Positions 36,255-44,828 of a DNA stretch of 64,000 nt are shown here, piece after piece (position 1 is the stretch's first letter; every line of letters begins with the position of its first letter). The notes below the pieces were generated by a model. It searched no databases. It was given only the letters and a program-made list of their open reading frames with translations, and was not told where the DNA came from. The stretch comes from a virus, in the IMG/VR virus record IMGVR_UViG_3300021424_000015, positions 1-64,000 of that record. One strand, given 5' to 3'. The position numbers and the translations under genes were made by a program.

Positions 36255-38762
36255 ATGACTATAAATAATAAATTAGATAATCGCCAATCGAGACAGAGAG
36301 CAGCATTAGATCAGGTTAGTAATGAGACAGATCTTCGTCTTGATACTATATTAAATCTTGTTAATGATGAACTAACTCCACCTCTAAGATTAAGAGCTGA
36401 TATTCCAGGAACAAGATATGTTTACATAGATTCATATCAAGTACAAACCGCAGATGGATCAAGTGGTCATAAAAGAAACAAATCAATACCACCCTTACAA
36501 GACAAGATTCCATCTTTCACTGGTGGAAACTTTCAATTGCCAAGCACAAGTGGTGGAAATATAACGGGTAGTGTTTTTCCAGTTGGTGTAACTTATACAC
36601 TAAATATAACATCTGGTTTTTTTAGAAAAATGATTGTATCATTAGACTCTGATGGTAAGATTGTTCTTTCTTTTGGAACAACGGAGTCTGTGACGGAAAG
36701 TTTAGCATCCATTCCGGCATCTGATTCTTCTACCTTTCCAATTGGAATTGTTGTTTTAAAAAATGAAGGTGGAACAATTAGAAATGTCTCTAGTGAACAC
36801 ATATATCAATTTACTGGAAACACTAATGCAGGCGCAGATGCAAATATAGTTAGAGTTAATAAATCAAATCATAATTTTGTAATTGGCGATGTTCTGTATT
36901 ATAGCGGTTCTCAATATGAGAAAGCATTAGCTACTGTTTCTAACACATCTAATGTTGTCGGAATGGTTTCTAAAATAGTAGATACTAATAATTTTGAATT
37001 AACAACCGATGGAAGGGTTGTTGGAAGCATACTAGCTGAAAATGCAGGAGTTGCATTGACTCCGGGTTCAAAATATTTTTTAAGCGATTCTACTGCAGGT
37101 AGGGTAACTACAACTGCTCCAACTGTTGTTGGAAGAATGAGGGTAGAGCTAGGTCAGGCACTTGGTGCAACTTCATTTGCAATATCTCCTAAACTTGGAA
37201 TCGTTGTTGGAAGTGTTTATGACAGTCCAAATTTAAGAACACAAGTGAACTTAACAGGTTCTTCGTCTGTTGAATCTACAACTGTTATTCAAAATGTAAG
37301 TGGATATGATGGAGGCGAATTAGTTGGATTTGTAACTTTAGACGCCAATACGGATTATAAGTTTTATGTACAAGCTCAATTCATTAAAAATAGTTCAAAT
37401 ATTTATGACATGGCTCGTCAAGTAACGGGCGATACTCCTCCACTAGGTTTTTCTATAACCATCACACCCGCAGGTGTTATTCAAATAATACTTCCTACAA
37501 TGGATGGATGGGTAAGTGGAAATATAGTTTATGCATTAAATGCACCCGCAATAGGAACAAGTTTTCCTTTAACAGTAAACACCTCTAATATAACAACTAA
37601 TTATAGAGAAGTAACATCTGCATACTCGTTGACTATTAATGATTATATGGTTGTAGCATCCGGAAGCAGTACCTATTCTCTTACTCTTCCCATTATTTCT
37701 GGTTCGGGTGTTTCTTATATCATTAAATCAAACATGAATTCTGGTATTGGTTTAACAGTCAATAGAAGCGGAAGCGATACTTTTGGAGATGGGACCATAT
37801 CTAAAGCCCTGTCAGCTGGAGAGGTTTTAAAGATAACAAGTAGTTCTAACAAATGGATAATTACTGATTTTTCACAAGACATTGCTGCGGTGTCTAGTCC
37901 ATCTTTAACTGGAGCAAAGATAACTGGATTAACCGCATCCAGAGCTGTTCAGGCGGATGCTAGTAAAAATTTAGTAAGTGCACCCTTTGCTCTTCCTGTT
38001 GGAGCAGGTTCTCTTTTACAGATTTTATCCTCTGGCGGAGATGGGACTTCTTCTTGGGTAACTCGTCCAAAAATAAGAACTCAGACTTTCACATCTAATG
38101 GAAATTGGACGTGTCCTGCTGGTGTTGATACTGTATTAGTTTTTGGATGCGGAGGAGGGGGAGGTGGAGGTGGAGCTCAGTCAAGTTCACAAGGTCCACA
38201 GGGAGGAGGAGGATCTGGTTTTCAATCATATATTTCCTCTACCATACCGGGTCAGCTCTACTCGATCATAATAGGGGTGGGGGGAAGTGGAGGTGGATCT
38301 AGTGGTTTTAATGCTTCGTCTAATGGAGGTAACGGAGGATCTTCTTCATTTGGGTCTTCTGTTACTTTTCTAGGAGGAAAAGGTGGACGATATGTATTAT
38401 GGATTCCAAATGGAACAGCAGGAGGAGGAGATGGCGGTGCTGGTTCTGATTGGGAGCCTATGTACAATGTAAGTTCATGGAACACTAGGGCTCAAGATGG
38501 GCAAAGAGGTTTTAATTCTGAAGGCGGTAGTGGTGGAGCAAATTATTCTTCGGCAAGCGGTGGCGGCGGCGGTGGCGGCTATACTGGAAGCGGTGGACAT
38601 GGAGCTTATACCGTTTATACAGGATATCCTAATTATAATTATTTTTACTATCCAGCTACCAATGGAACCGGATACGGAAGCGGCGGAGGCGGTGGTGGAA
38701 CTAATTATTCTACAGGCGGAAATGGCTCCTCTGGAATAGTAATAGTATGTTGGGTTGAATAA
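36255..38762 (+). CDS. Tail fibre with C-terminal glycine-rich adhesin domain
   Basis: 835 residues; SD AAGAGG. The N-terminal 600 residues are a beta-rich fibre body. From about residue 615 (TFTSNGNWTCPAGVDTVLVFGC) the protein becomes extremely Gly/Ser-rich with runs of up to eight glycines, ending in GGNGSSGIVIVCWVE. The WTCPAGV...V..GCGGGGGGG...GSSGIVIV frame is widely seen in phage fibre tips. Gly-rich segments of this kind fold as poly-glycine II bundles in the distal adhesin of phage S16 (gp38). This is a likely host-recognition tip. Confidence 0.82.
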   Translation: MTINNKLDNRQSRQRAALDQVSNETDLRLDTILNLVNDELTPPLRLRADIPGTRYVYIDSYQVQTADGSSGHKRNKSIPPLQDKIPSFTGGNFQLPSTSGGNITGSVFPVGVTYTLNITSGFFRKMIVSLDSDGKIVLSFGTTESVTESLASIPASDSSTFPIGIVVLKNEGGTIRNVSSEHIYQFTGNTNAGADANIVRVNKSNHNFVIGDVLYYSGSQYEKALATVSNTSNVVGMVSKIVDTNNFELTTDGRVVGSILAENAGVALTPGSKYFLSDSTAGRVTTTAPTVVGRMRVELGQALGATSFAISPKLGIVVGSVYDSPNLRTQVNLTGSSSVESTTVIQNVSGYDGGELVGFVTLDANTDYKFYVQAQFIKNSSNIYDMARQVTGDTPPLGFSITITPAGVIQIILPTMDGWVSGNIVYALNAPAIGTSFPLTVNTSNITTNYREVTSAYSLTINDYMVVASGSSTYSLTLPIISGSGVSYIIKSNMNSGIGLTVNRSGSDTFGDGTISKALSAGEVLKITSSSNKWIITDFSQDIAAVSSPSLTGAKITGLTASRAVQADASKNLVSAPFALPVGAGSLLQILSSGGDGTSSWVTRPKIRTQTFTSNGNWTCPAGVDTVLVFGCGGGGGGGGAQSSSQGPQGGGGSGFQSYISSTIPGQLYSIIIGVGGSGGGSSGFNASSNGGNGGSSSFGSSVTFLGGKGGRYVLWIPNGTAGGGDGGAGSDWEPMYNVSSWNTRAQDGQRGFNSEGGSGGANYSSASGGGGGGGYTGSGGHGAYTVYTGYPNYNYFYYPATNGTGYGSGGGGGGTNYSTGGNGSSGIVIVCWVE

Positions 38763-38773
38763 GGAGAAATAAA

Positions 38774-39427
38774 ATGGCAGATAAATCTTTATTAGGTAGT
38801 TATAGCGATCCAACTGGTACATATACTTTTACGGGTCTTGGTCTTGTTCCAATTGGAACAATTTTGGCTATTGGTGATGCGGGAGCATGGGCGTTGCCGG
38901 CGAATGGTGCAATCAAAGATGGCTATGCACTATGCAATGGTCAAGAAAAACCCGCAGGAAGTGCGGCTGGGCTTGCGGCAAACTTGCCCAACTTAACCGA
39001 CGATCGTTTTTTGCATGGATCAACGGCTATAGGAGGCACGGGCGGTTCCACGTCAAAAACGACCACGGGAATTGCCGCAAGTTTCGATAAAAACGTAATG
39101 AATACGAATCAAAACGCACATTTTCATAAATTGCCGTTCTGGGGATACACAAACGAGAGTGGTACGTTTGGTCAACTAAACTTTACTATGAATACAAACC
39201 AAAATGGTCGTGGATATTATGGTGAAACTAATGTTGGTGGAAGTGCGGGTGCTATTGCATCTACTTCTTCTGTTATTATCACACCTGCTAATGTAACTAA
39301 TGTTAACTCGTCATCAGAATCAATTACATGGAACTCAGCCACCGTAACTACGACAATTACGCAAGGTACAATCGCCGATATTCGTCCCAACTATTTCAAT
39401 GTTGTTTATGTCATGCGGGTTGCATAA
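38774..39427 (+). CDS. Tail collar domain protein
   Basis: 217 residues; SD AAGGAG. LVPIGTILAIGDAGAWALP, GYALCNGQEKP, LPNLTDDRFLHGST and the C-terminal DIRPNYFNVVYVMRV define a phage tail-collar domain, normally found at fibre tips. The first half of the gene (38881-39060) is about 53% G+C, far above its neighbours, while the second half has the genome-typical composition, which points to recent acquisition of the collar segment. It overlaps the next gene by one base. Confidence 0.85.
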   Translation: MADKSLLGSYSDPTGTYTFTGLGLVPIGTILAIGDAGAWALPANGAIKDGYALCNGQEKPAGSAAGLAANLPNLTDDRFLHGSTAIGGTGGSTSKTTTGIAASFDKNVMNTNQNAHFHKLPFWGYTNESGTFGQLNFTMNTNQNGRGYYGETNVGGSAGAIASTSSVIITPANVTNVNSSSESITWNSATVTTTITQGTIADIRPNYFNVVYVMRVA

Positions 39428-39663
39428 TGGAATATAAAATTAAGTTTAAGCATATGACATCTTGGTTTTGGAAAAAAATACAAGCAGCTGGTCATTCTTA
39501 TAATAAAGAAATTGATAAGTTAATTATCTTTAAAAAAGATGGATCTATTGAAGAGATACCAGAATGGTCTAAATGCTATGTGAAACTTGATACTGATTTT
39601 ATCTTAGCTCAAAAAAAGGATATGGAAAAAGAATCTGGCATTGATATTAAATTAAATGTTTAA
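39427..39663 (+). CDS. Small hypothetical protein after the collar gene
   Basis: 78 residues starting at the ATG in TAATG. Begins MEYKIKFKHMTSWFWKKIQAAGH and includes KLIIFKKDGSIEEIPEWSKC. No known motif, signal or membrane segment. The tight overlap with the fibre gene suggests a fibre chaperone or accessory protein, but this is only positional. A longer in-frame reading from 39328 would lie inside the collar gene and is not favoured. Confidence 0.6.
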   Translation: MEYKIKFKHMTSWFWKKIQAAGHSYNKEIDKLIIFKKDGSIEEIPEWSKCYVKLDTDFILAQKKDMEKESGIDIKLNV

Positions 39664-39698
39664 TTATTTACAATATGTTTAATGTGTTTATTTGTTAG

Positions 39699-39704
39699 TA
39701 TAAC
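39699..39704 (+). promoter_or_regulatory. Putative -10 box (TATAAC)
   Basis: TATAAC lies 30 bases before the ATG at 39729, with GGAG at 39718-39721 between them. Confidence 0.4.
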
Positions 39705-39728
39705 AATACTAATCAATGGAGAACTTTC

Positions 39729-39842
39729 ATGAGTAATATTATAGTCAAAGATACAACAACTGCTGTTTCTAATATACTTGAAACAATCAGACCCATGTCT
39801 GTGATTAAAAAAGAAGATCAACAGTTTTTAGTTGCTCAGTAG
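39729..39842 (+). CDS. 37-residue small ORF at the convergent junction
   Basis: The ATG has GGAG seven bases upstream and an upstream TATAAC box. The product begins MSNIIVKDTTTAVSNILETI and ends KKEDQQFLVAQ; it is polar and helical. Its stop overlaps the end of the convergent minus-strand gene by seven bases. The promoter-SD-ATG layout matches real genes here, which supports expression, but no function can be given. Confidence 0.55.
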   Translation: MSNIIVKDTTTAVSNILETIRPMSVIKKEDQQFLVAQ

Positions 39843-40237
39843 CTTTTTAACAATCCCCAAGTTATATCAATATACAGATTTTCTTCTATATTGTTTTTTT
39901 CAACATAATCTCTTCCCCAGATTATATTTATGCCTTTAAGTCTCATATCATATATTATTTCTGATTCTGTAAAATCTAAAACCATCTTAGATTCATAATC
40001 AATCACATGTAGTCTTCTTTCAAGATCTTTGCAAAACTCATATATCCCTTGTCTAATTATCCAAAGACTGTTTGGTTGTATTCTGTTACTTTTTATTAAA
40101 AGATCGTTTATATGATTTATTGTTTGATATATATGACTTTCAATATCTTCATTTTTAGTATTTTCTTTAGCGATTTTATTTCTTTCCATCTTTCTTTTTA
40201 TCATTCTATTTACAGAGTCTCTGCTTGTCCAACTCAT
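39836..40237 (-). CDS. Hypothetical protein, last gene of the minus-strand replication operon
   Basis: 133 residues, basic and helical at the N-terminus, overlapping the helicase gene by four bases, so translationally coupled to it. No recognised domain. The conserved-looking centre is WIIRQGIYEFCKDLERRL and DFTESEIIYDMRLKGINIIWG. Operon membership suggests a replication accessory role, for example with the helicase. Confidence 0.6.
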   Translation of the reverse strand: MSWTSRDSVNRMIKRKMERNKIAKENTKNEDIESHIYQTINHINDLLIKSNRIQPNSLWIIRQGIYEFCKDLERRLHVIDYESKMVLDFTESEIIYDMRLKGINIIWGRDYVEKNNIEENLYIDITWGLLKSY

Positions 40238-41310
40238 ATAATATCCTCTGTGTTTGATATTTTATCTTCAATACTTGAAGTTAATTCTTTTAACTTATCT
40301 AGATTCATCTTATCTCGAAGATCCTTTAACTCTTCCTTTGTAACATGTGAGAACATGCCGTTCTCGTATTTACATGATATAGTAACTTCATTCTTAAAGA
40401 ATCGACCTTTTGCAAGATAGAAATTAGAAACAGGCATACCTTTGACCTTTATTACTTCTATGACAGCTGCTGCTGCTTCATATAGACCTCTTGCCCATTT
40501 AACACGTTGTTCAAAGTTTCTTTCGGTCTCGTCTGAATTTAATGGAACCAATTGTGTCATCAATACTACGGGTGTTTTTGCATGTTGTGCGTAATCAGTT
40601 ATCATGTCTTTAAAATTATATAAAGCCATAGTTCTTTCTATAGTTGGATTTTTAACTGATTTAACAATTCGTTGAGCAAAATCTATAACTATACAAGAAT
40701 ACGAACCGGACCTATCTATTTCATGCAATAGTTTTTCTATTGCTTCTATTGTCGTAGATCCAACAGGATCATCTGCAATAGTTATATTTGGTTCTATTTT
40801 TATAATTTCCATAGCTACCATTTTGCGAATAGATGCTGGCAACTTATCTTGAACATATTGATTAAAATCAATACCTAATTCTGCACATGCAATTCGTGCA
40901 TATATTTTTGCAGCTGTCTCTTCGTTTGAGATTACGAATGTTTTCTTTCCCTGCTTCATCAAGGCGTGCGCAATCGCTGCTGTTGTTGTTGATTTACCAG
41001 TACCAGATGCTGCACCTATTAAATACAAAGCACCGGGACATAATGGACAAACTGCTGACAAAGTTGGATTAATAAAAGTTACACTCTGCCTAATTAGAGC
41101 AGCGTCTCTCTCTAGAACGCCGATCATCTTTTTCGCATGTTCAGCACCTTTATTTGCCTCTATCTCTGAGAGAGAAAAATCTCTCAATCTTTTATTTCTC
41201 TTCTCTGCTTCTTCAAATTTATTTACTTCAGCTTCTATTTTAGCTTGTTTAATTTTTTGTTCTTTTTCATATAACTCAGCACGAGACATTAGTTTAACAG
41301 CATCAGTCAT
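40234..41310 (-). CDS. Replicative helicase, DnaB family
   Basis: 358 residues. After a charged helical N-terminal region (1-75), the RecA-like core has a Walker A GAASGTGKST at 99-108, a hydrophobic-Asp Walker B in SCIVIDFAQRIV and a motif around VVLMTQLVPL. These match the C-terminal motor of DnaB/gp41-type hexameric helicases. It is shorter than DnaB (about 470) because the usual N-terminal collar domain is reduced. It lies in one operon with primase and initiator and overlaps the initiator gene by eight bases. Confidence 0.85.
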   Translation of the reverse strand: MTDAVKLMSRAELYEKEQKIKQAKIEAEVNKFEEAEKRNKRLRDFSLSEIEANKGAEHAKKMIGVLERDAALIRQSVTFINPTLSAVCPLCPGALYLIGAASGTGKSTTTAAIAHALMKQGKKTFVISNEETAAKIYARIACAELGIDFNQYVQDKLPASIRKMVAMEIIKIEPNITIADDPVGSTTIEAIEKLLHEIDRSGSYSCIVIDFAQRIVKSVKNPTIERTMALYNFKDMITDYAQHAKTPVVLMTQLVPLNSDETERNFEQRVKWARGLYEAAAAVIEVIKVKGMPVSNFYLAKGRFFKNEVTISCKYENGMFSHVTKEELKDLRDKMNLDKLKELTSSIEDKISNTEDII

Positions 41311-42223
41311 TGTTGTCTCCCGTCAACTTCTTAAACTCGCGCATTATAGACTCAATAGCTGAATCTTCTGACAACATTGATATCGCGGCATCCAAAGATA
41401 ATTCTCCGTTCTTCTGAGGCTGTCTCTGTGATTCTTTTGATGCTTTCTTCTCAGGAGCATGTTTGATTTCTACGGGTGTTAACACGGCCATCGCAATTTC
41501 ATAATCATCTGTTGCGAGTTTTACCGCAATGTCCTTACTCTTAGGTCCTATCCAAGGAGATAGGGCATCTTCTCTAAATTTTCTAGGAAGATCGTTCTCT
41601 CCATATCCATGTGTGCGAATTGTTTCTAATAAATCTTCTAACAAAGATCTTCTTAAGTCAAAAGGTGGTCGCGGCGGAAGATTTGATTTCCAAGAAGCTA
41701 AAATCGCCCTAATTGACGGTTTGTCTTCTTTTGAATTTTTATTTTCTTCTCTCTCCTCTCTATTCTTATTCTCTTTATTCTTATTAGAGGCTGCTTTTTC
41801 AGCCCAGTACTGGGCGTCTTTTTCATCCCTGTACTGGGCTGCTTTTTCAGCCCACTGAAAATTATTAGACTTTTTATCATCTCCTAGCATCTCTAAAATC
41901 TTAGAGTCTTGAATATAATAGAAATTTTTTGAAGGAAGACCTTTTTTCACTATATGAACAAGATTCATGGTCTGAAGTAGTTTGGTAGCTTGCTGTCTCA
42001 TTTCCTTAGATAGATTAAGATCCATTTCTATTTGATCAGAAAGAACAAAAAAACCGCCATCTGAATCTAATTCATTATGGTTTTTAAAATAGTCTCTTCT
42101 TGAAAGAAGATCGGCTAATAAAAGAGCTGCGTCATTACTTTTTAATAATTTTGCTATTTTTTTATTAACCATCCAAAAAGCACCTTGATTTAAGGTGCTT
42201 GTTACAATATTAAAATCAATCAT
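41303..42223 (-). CDS. Replication initiator or helicase-loader (lambda O-like layout)
   Basis: 306 residues. Residues 1-115 look like a winged-helix DNA-binding domain (FVLSDQIEMDLNLSKEMRQQATKLLQTMNLV, then GLPSKNFYYI). Residues about 122-170 are a low-complexity linker with three 8-residue repeats (variants of QYWAEKAA) and a run of Lys/Asn/Glu. The C-terminal half carries FDLRRSLLEDLLETIRTHGYGENDL and an acidic tail. Position between primase and DnaB-type helicase suggests origin binding and helicase loading. The linker DNA holds iteron-like repeats, as in lambda O. Confidence 0.7.
   Translation of the reverse strand: MIDFNIVTSTLNQGAFWMVNKKIAKLLKSNDAALLLADLLSRRDYFKNHNELDSDGGFFVLSDQIEMDLNLSKEMRQQATKLLQTMNLVHIVKKGLPSKNFYYIQDSKILEMLGDDKKSNNFQWAEKAAQYRDEKDAQYWAEKAASNKNKENKNREEREENKNSKEDKPSIRAILASWKSNLPPRPPFDLRRSLLEDLLETIRTHGYGENDLPRKFREDALSPWIGPKSKDIAVKLATDDYEIAMAVLTPVEIKHAPEKKASKESQRQPQKNGELSLDAAISMLSEDSAIESIMREFKKLTGDNND
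41741..41859. other. Candidate replication origin inside the initiator gene
   Basis: Three 24-bp tandem repeats (41788-41811, 41812-41835, 41836-41859) lie beside a 47-base, almost pure pyrimidine, A+T-rich tract (41741-41787). Lambda ori has the same order: iterons in the O gene, then an A+T-rich tract with strand asymmetry. That it works as an origin is inference. Confidence 0.5.
41788..41859. repeat. Three 24-bp tandem repeats with internal dyads
   Basis: Copies 1 and 3 contain the inverted repeat GGGCTG-CTTTTT-CAGCCC (first G of copy 1 is A), and copy 2 is degenerate (GGGCGT-CTTTTT-CATCCC). Junctions read AGTACT and TGTACT; GCCCAGTACTGGGC at 41802-41815 is a perfect 14-bp palindrome. Each 24-bp unit encodes eight residues. 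Confidence 0.9.
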
Positions 42224-42231
42224 AAAAACCT

Positions 42232-43119
42232 CTATGATCTTTTAACTTTTTCTAAAAAGAATTTAGCTAATTCTTCTTCGCCATTTTTTAAAAGATCGTT
42301 CCAATCTTTGTTATCTTCATCAATTAAAGCATAATGAGTACAGCAATTTTTATTTCTCATTTTATCAAGCATTTTAAAACCAGCTTGATCACTATCGGGT
42401 GCGGCAATTACCTTATAACCAAGGTTTATAAGTTCTTTAAGTTTATCTGATTGATGTTCACTTAATCCAGAGCCACTTGTAGCTATACATTTAAAAGGAT
42501 TTTTTAAAAAACCACCATATAATTGGTTTAATGACTGCTGAAGACTTATTGAATTAAAAGCACCTTCGGTGATAACTATAGCTTTTATATTTGACAAAAA
42601 CTGTCCTTGATTCCAACCATAAAAAAGATAACCGAGTCTTGTGCCTGGTAATGTTGTTATTTTTACCTCACTACCATCTTCCATTGTCCATGGAGATATT
42701 AAACGTATTTGTGCGCCTACAAAAGTGTTTTCATAATAATATGGAAAAACTATTCCATTCCATTCTTTATCATAATAAAGATCATTTGTAGGTTTAATTT
42801 TTCTCTTATTAAGATAAATTAAACCGTCATTTGATGACGGATCTGATAGACTAACAAATCTTTTTGGCCACGAAATAGCATTAACTTCGTTGTTGCCAGC
42901 TTCTTCGAAATTTAGATCTGCTTTTAATAGCTCTGATAAAGAAACGCCAGAAACATGACAATACTCAAATATAGAGTAGCCTCTTTGACATACGCCTTGA
43001 CACCACACCCATATTTCTTGAGTGTCTTTGTCTTTATGCCAATAAAGAGTTCTGTTGGCGTTTTTCTTATGAGCCTTGCAGATCAGACATATTCGTCCGA
43101 GTCTTGCAAGATTTTCCAT
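42232..43119 (-). CDS. DNA primase (zinc ribbon plus TOPRIM)
   Basis: 295 residues. Cys11, Cys14, Cys40 and Cys44 form a zinc ribbon. A TOPRIM domain follows with Glu185 in IVITEGAFNS and Asp242/Asp244 in PDSDQAG, the metal ligands for RNA primer synthesis. It is shorter than DnaG (about 580) and lacks a separate helicase-binding domain, as in compact phage primases. It starts in a TAATG overlap with the upstream gene and ends eight bases before the initiator gene. Confidence 0.88.
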   Translation of the reverse strand: MENLARLGRICLICKAHKKNANRTLYWHKDKDTQEIWVWCQGVCQRGYSIFEYCHVSGVSLSELLKADLNFEEAGNNEVNAISWPKRFVSLSDPSSNDGLIYLNKRKIKPTNDLYYDKEWNGIVFPYYYENTFVGAQIRLISPWTMEDGSEVKITTLPGTRLGYLFYGWNQGQFLSNIKAIVITEGAFNSISLQQSLNQLYGGFLKNPFKCIATSGSGLSEHQSDKLKELINLGYKVIAAPDSDQAGFKMLDKMRNKNCCTHYALIDEDNKDWNDLLKNGEEELAKFFLEKVKRS

Positions 43120-43313
43120 TATTTATTCTCTTCTTGAGTCTGAGAGATTTCTTCTTGCTTGCCTGTTTTTAGATTTGTAATTAAGATTCGAACACATCCA
43201 GTGTTTTTGTCCATAGCTTGAAGTTCGATTTTATATTCATCGCCAATGAAAAATGGACGACGCTTACTTAGCCACCAGTACATTGCGGTTTCTATTTTAC
43301 GATCTGTAGACAT
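43119..43313 (-). CDS. Small hypothetical protein, first gene of the minus-strand operon
   Basis: 64 residues; SD GGAGG (minus strand, 43323-43327) nine bases before the ATG. Sequence MSTDRKIETAMYWWLSKRR, then EYKIELQAMDKNTGCVRILI; predicted beta-rich, no known motif. It diverges from the helicase gene at 43369 across a 55-base gap that must hold both promoters. Confidence 0.65.
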   Translation of the reverse strand: MSTDRKIETAMYWWLSKRRPFFIGDEYKIELQAMDKNTGCVRILITNLKTGKQEEISQTQEENK

Positions 43314-43368
43314 TTCGTATAACCTCCATTATAAAAACATAATTAAATTATACCACGAGATTTAATCC

Positions 43369-44772
43369 ATGAGAATAGAAATCCTTAATCATGTAATAAG
43401 GATAGACGATCCAGATAAAGAAATAGAATCGGATTTAATTAAAAAATTAACCTATACAGATAAGTCAAAACAATATCAAATAAAAAAAATGCAAAAAAAT
43501 CCATTTTCAATAAAATCTAAACTTTATCAAAAGTTAATAAATGAAGTTAATGGATCTTTAATTGAAAAAGTTGATAATACTATTTTTGTCCCATCTGGTT
43601 TTGCTAAATATGTTATTGACTTAGTATCTAAAATTAAATCTGTTGAAATTATTGATTCAAGATACGAAACAGGTTCAAACATTGCCCTACCGTGGGCAAG
43701 TGGTTCTTATTTACTTGAATTGAGAGATTATCAAAAAGAAGCCATCGACATAGCAGTATCAAATTGGCGAGGCATAATAAACTTTGCAACAGGTCTTGGA
43801 AAAACTAAAACAGCAATATCTTTAATACGAACACTAAAAAAAAAGACACTTATAATATGTCCATCAAACTCTGTTGCAAATCAATTTAAAGACGAATTAA
43901 TTCTTGCATTTGGTCAGAATAGAATTGGTTTTATAGGCGATAGTAAATTTAAACCTTCAGATATAACCGTATGTATAGCTGCATCTGCTAATAATCACAT
44001 AGATAAAATAAAGAAATTTGATTTAGGTTTAGTTATATTTGACGAATGTCATCATTGTCCTGCCAATACCTTTTATTCTATATCACAGGGATTGTCGCAT
44101 GTTGGACGTATGTACGGATTAACTGCCACTTCTTTTAGATCTGATGGTAAAGATGTCATGATAACAGCAGATTGTGGAGACATATTGGTTAAAAGAGATG
44201 CAGCATGGGGAATTGCAAATAACTGGTTAGCTCAACCATATTTTATAGTTAGAAAAGTAAATACAACAGGTTTTGATTTTAAAGATGACAAATTAAAATC
44301 ATATAAAAATCATGTTTTAAATTCAAAAGAAATGACATCAAGAATAGAATCAGATGCTAAAAACTTTATACAAGCAAACAAATCAGTACTTATATTAGTA
44401 GATGAGGTTGAGCATGGAGAATCTTTATCAAAAGCTCTAAAAATTCCTTTTGCTCAAGGTGAAGATAAACAATCAAATGAATATGTCGATCAATTAAACA
44501 AAGGTCTTATTCCTGGTCTTGTTGGAACAGATGGAAAAATATCAGAAGGAACAGATACTAGAAATGTAGATATTCTTATATTAGCTAATTTTAGTGCATC
44601 TAAAGGAGCCGTTTTACAAGCCGTAGGTAGAGGTCTGAGAAAAACAGATACAAAAAATCATGTTATAATTTTAGATTATATCCCAGCTGGATCTACTATG
44701 TTAAGTAGACATGCTAATCAACGTATTTCTTTTTATCAAGAAATTACGTCTAATATAAAATTGGTAGAATAA
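43369..44772 (+). CDS. UvsW-like superfamily 2 helicase
   Basis: 467 residues. Residues about 115-300 are the first helicase domain: QKEAIDIAVSNWRGIINFATGLGKTKTA (Walker A), VIFDECHHC (motif II DECH) and YGLTATSFRSDG (motif III). The second domain holds LILVDEVEHGESL, SEGTDTRNVDILILA and QAVGRGLRKT (motif VI with arginine finger). The N-terminal 110 residues resemble the small DNA-binding domain of T4 UvsW. Such helicases unwind R-loops and migrate branches in recombination-dependent replication. SD is weak. Confidence 0.87.
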   Translation: MRIEILNHVIRIDDPDKEIESDLIKKLTYTDKSKQYQIKKMQKNPFSIKSKLYQKLINEVNGSLIEKVDNTIFVPSGFAKYVIDLVSKIKSVEIIDSRYETGSNIALPWASGSYLLELRDYQKEAIDIAVSNWRGIINFATGLGKTKTAISLIRTLKKKTLIICPSNSVANQFKDELILAFGQNRIGFIGDSKFKPSDITVCIAASANNHIDKIKKFDLGLVIFDECHHCPANTFYSISQGLSHVGRMYGLTATSFRSDGKDVMITADCGDILVKRDAAWGIANNWLAQPYFIVRKVNTTGFDFKDDKLKSYKNHVLNSKEMTSRIESDAKNFIQANKSVLILVDEVEHGESLSKALKIPFAQGEDKQSNEYVDQLNKGLIPGLVGTDGKISEGTDTRNVDILILANFSASKGAVLQAVGRGLRKTDTKNHVIILDYIPAGSTMLSRHANQRISFYQEITSNIKLVE

Positions 44773-44828
44773 CATTTATCAAGATACATCCCTCTTGGTG
44801 GCTTCCGTCGTCTTGGAGCTAGAAAAAA

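Noticed and set aside
38258-38822. Antisense frames opposite the glycine-rich domain
   Set aside because: Pro/Ser/Ala-rich shadows of Gly codons with no start signals.
38774-39427. Diversity-generating retroelement acting on the collar protein
   Set aside because: No reverse transcriptase gene and no template repeat seen in the window.
43328-43333. Minus-strand TATAAT as promoter of the 43313 gene
   Set aside because: It touches the SD GGAGG; transcription would start after the SD. The real promoter must lie further upstream.
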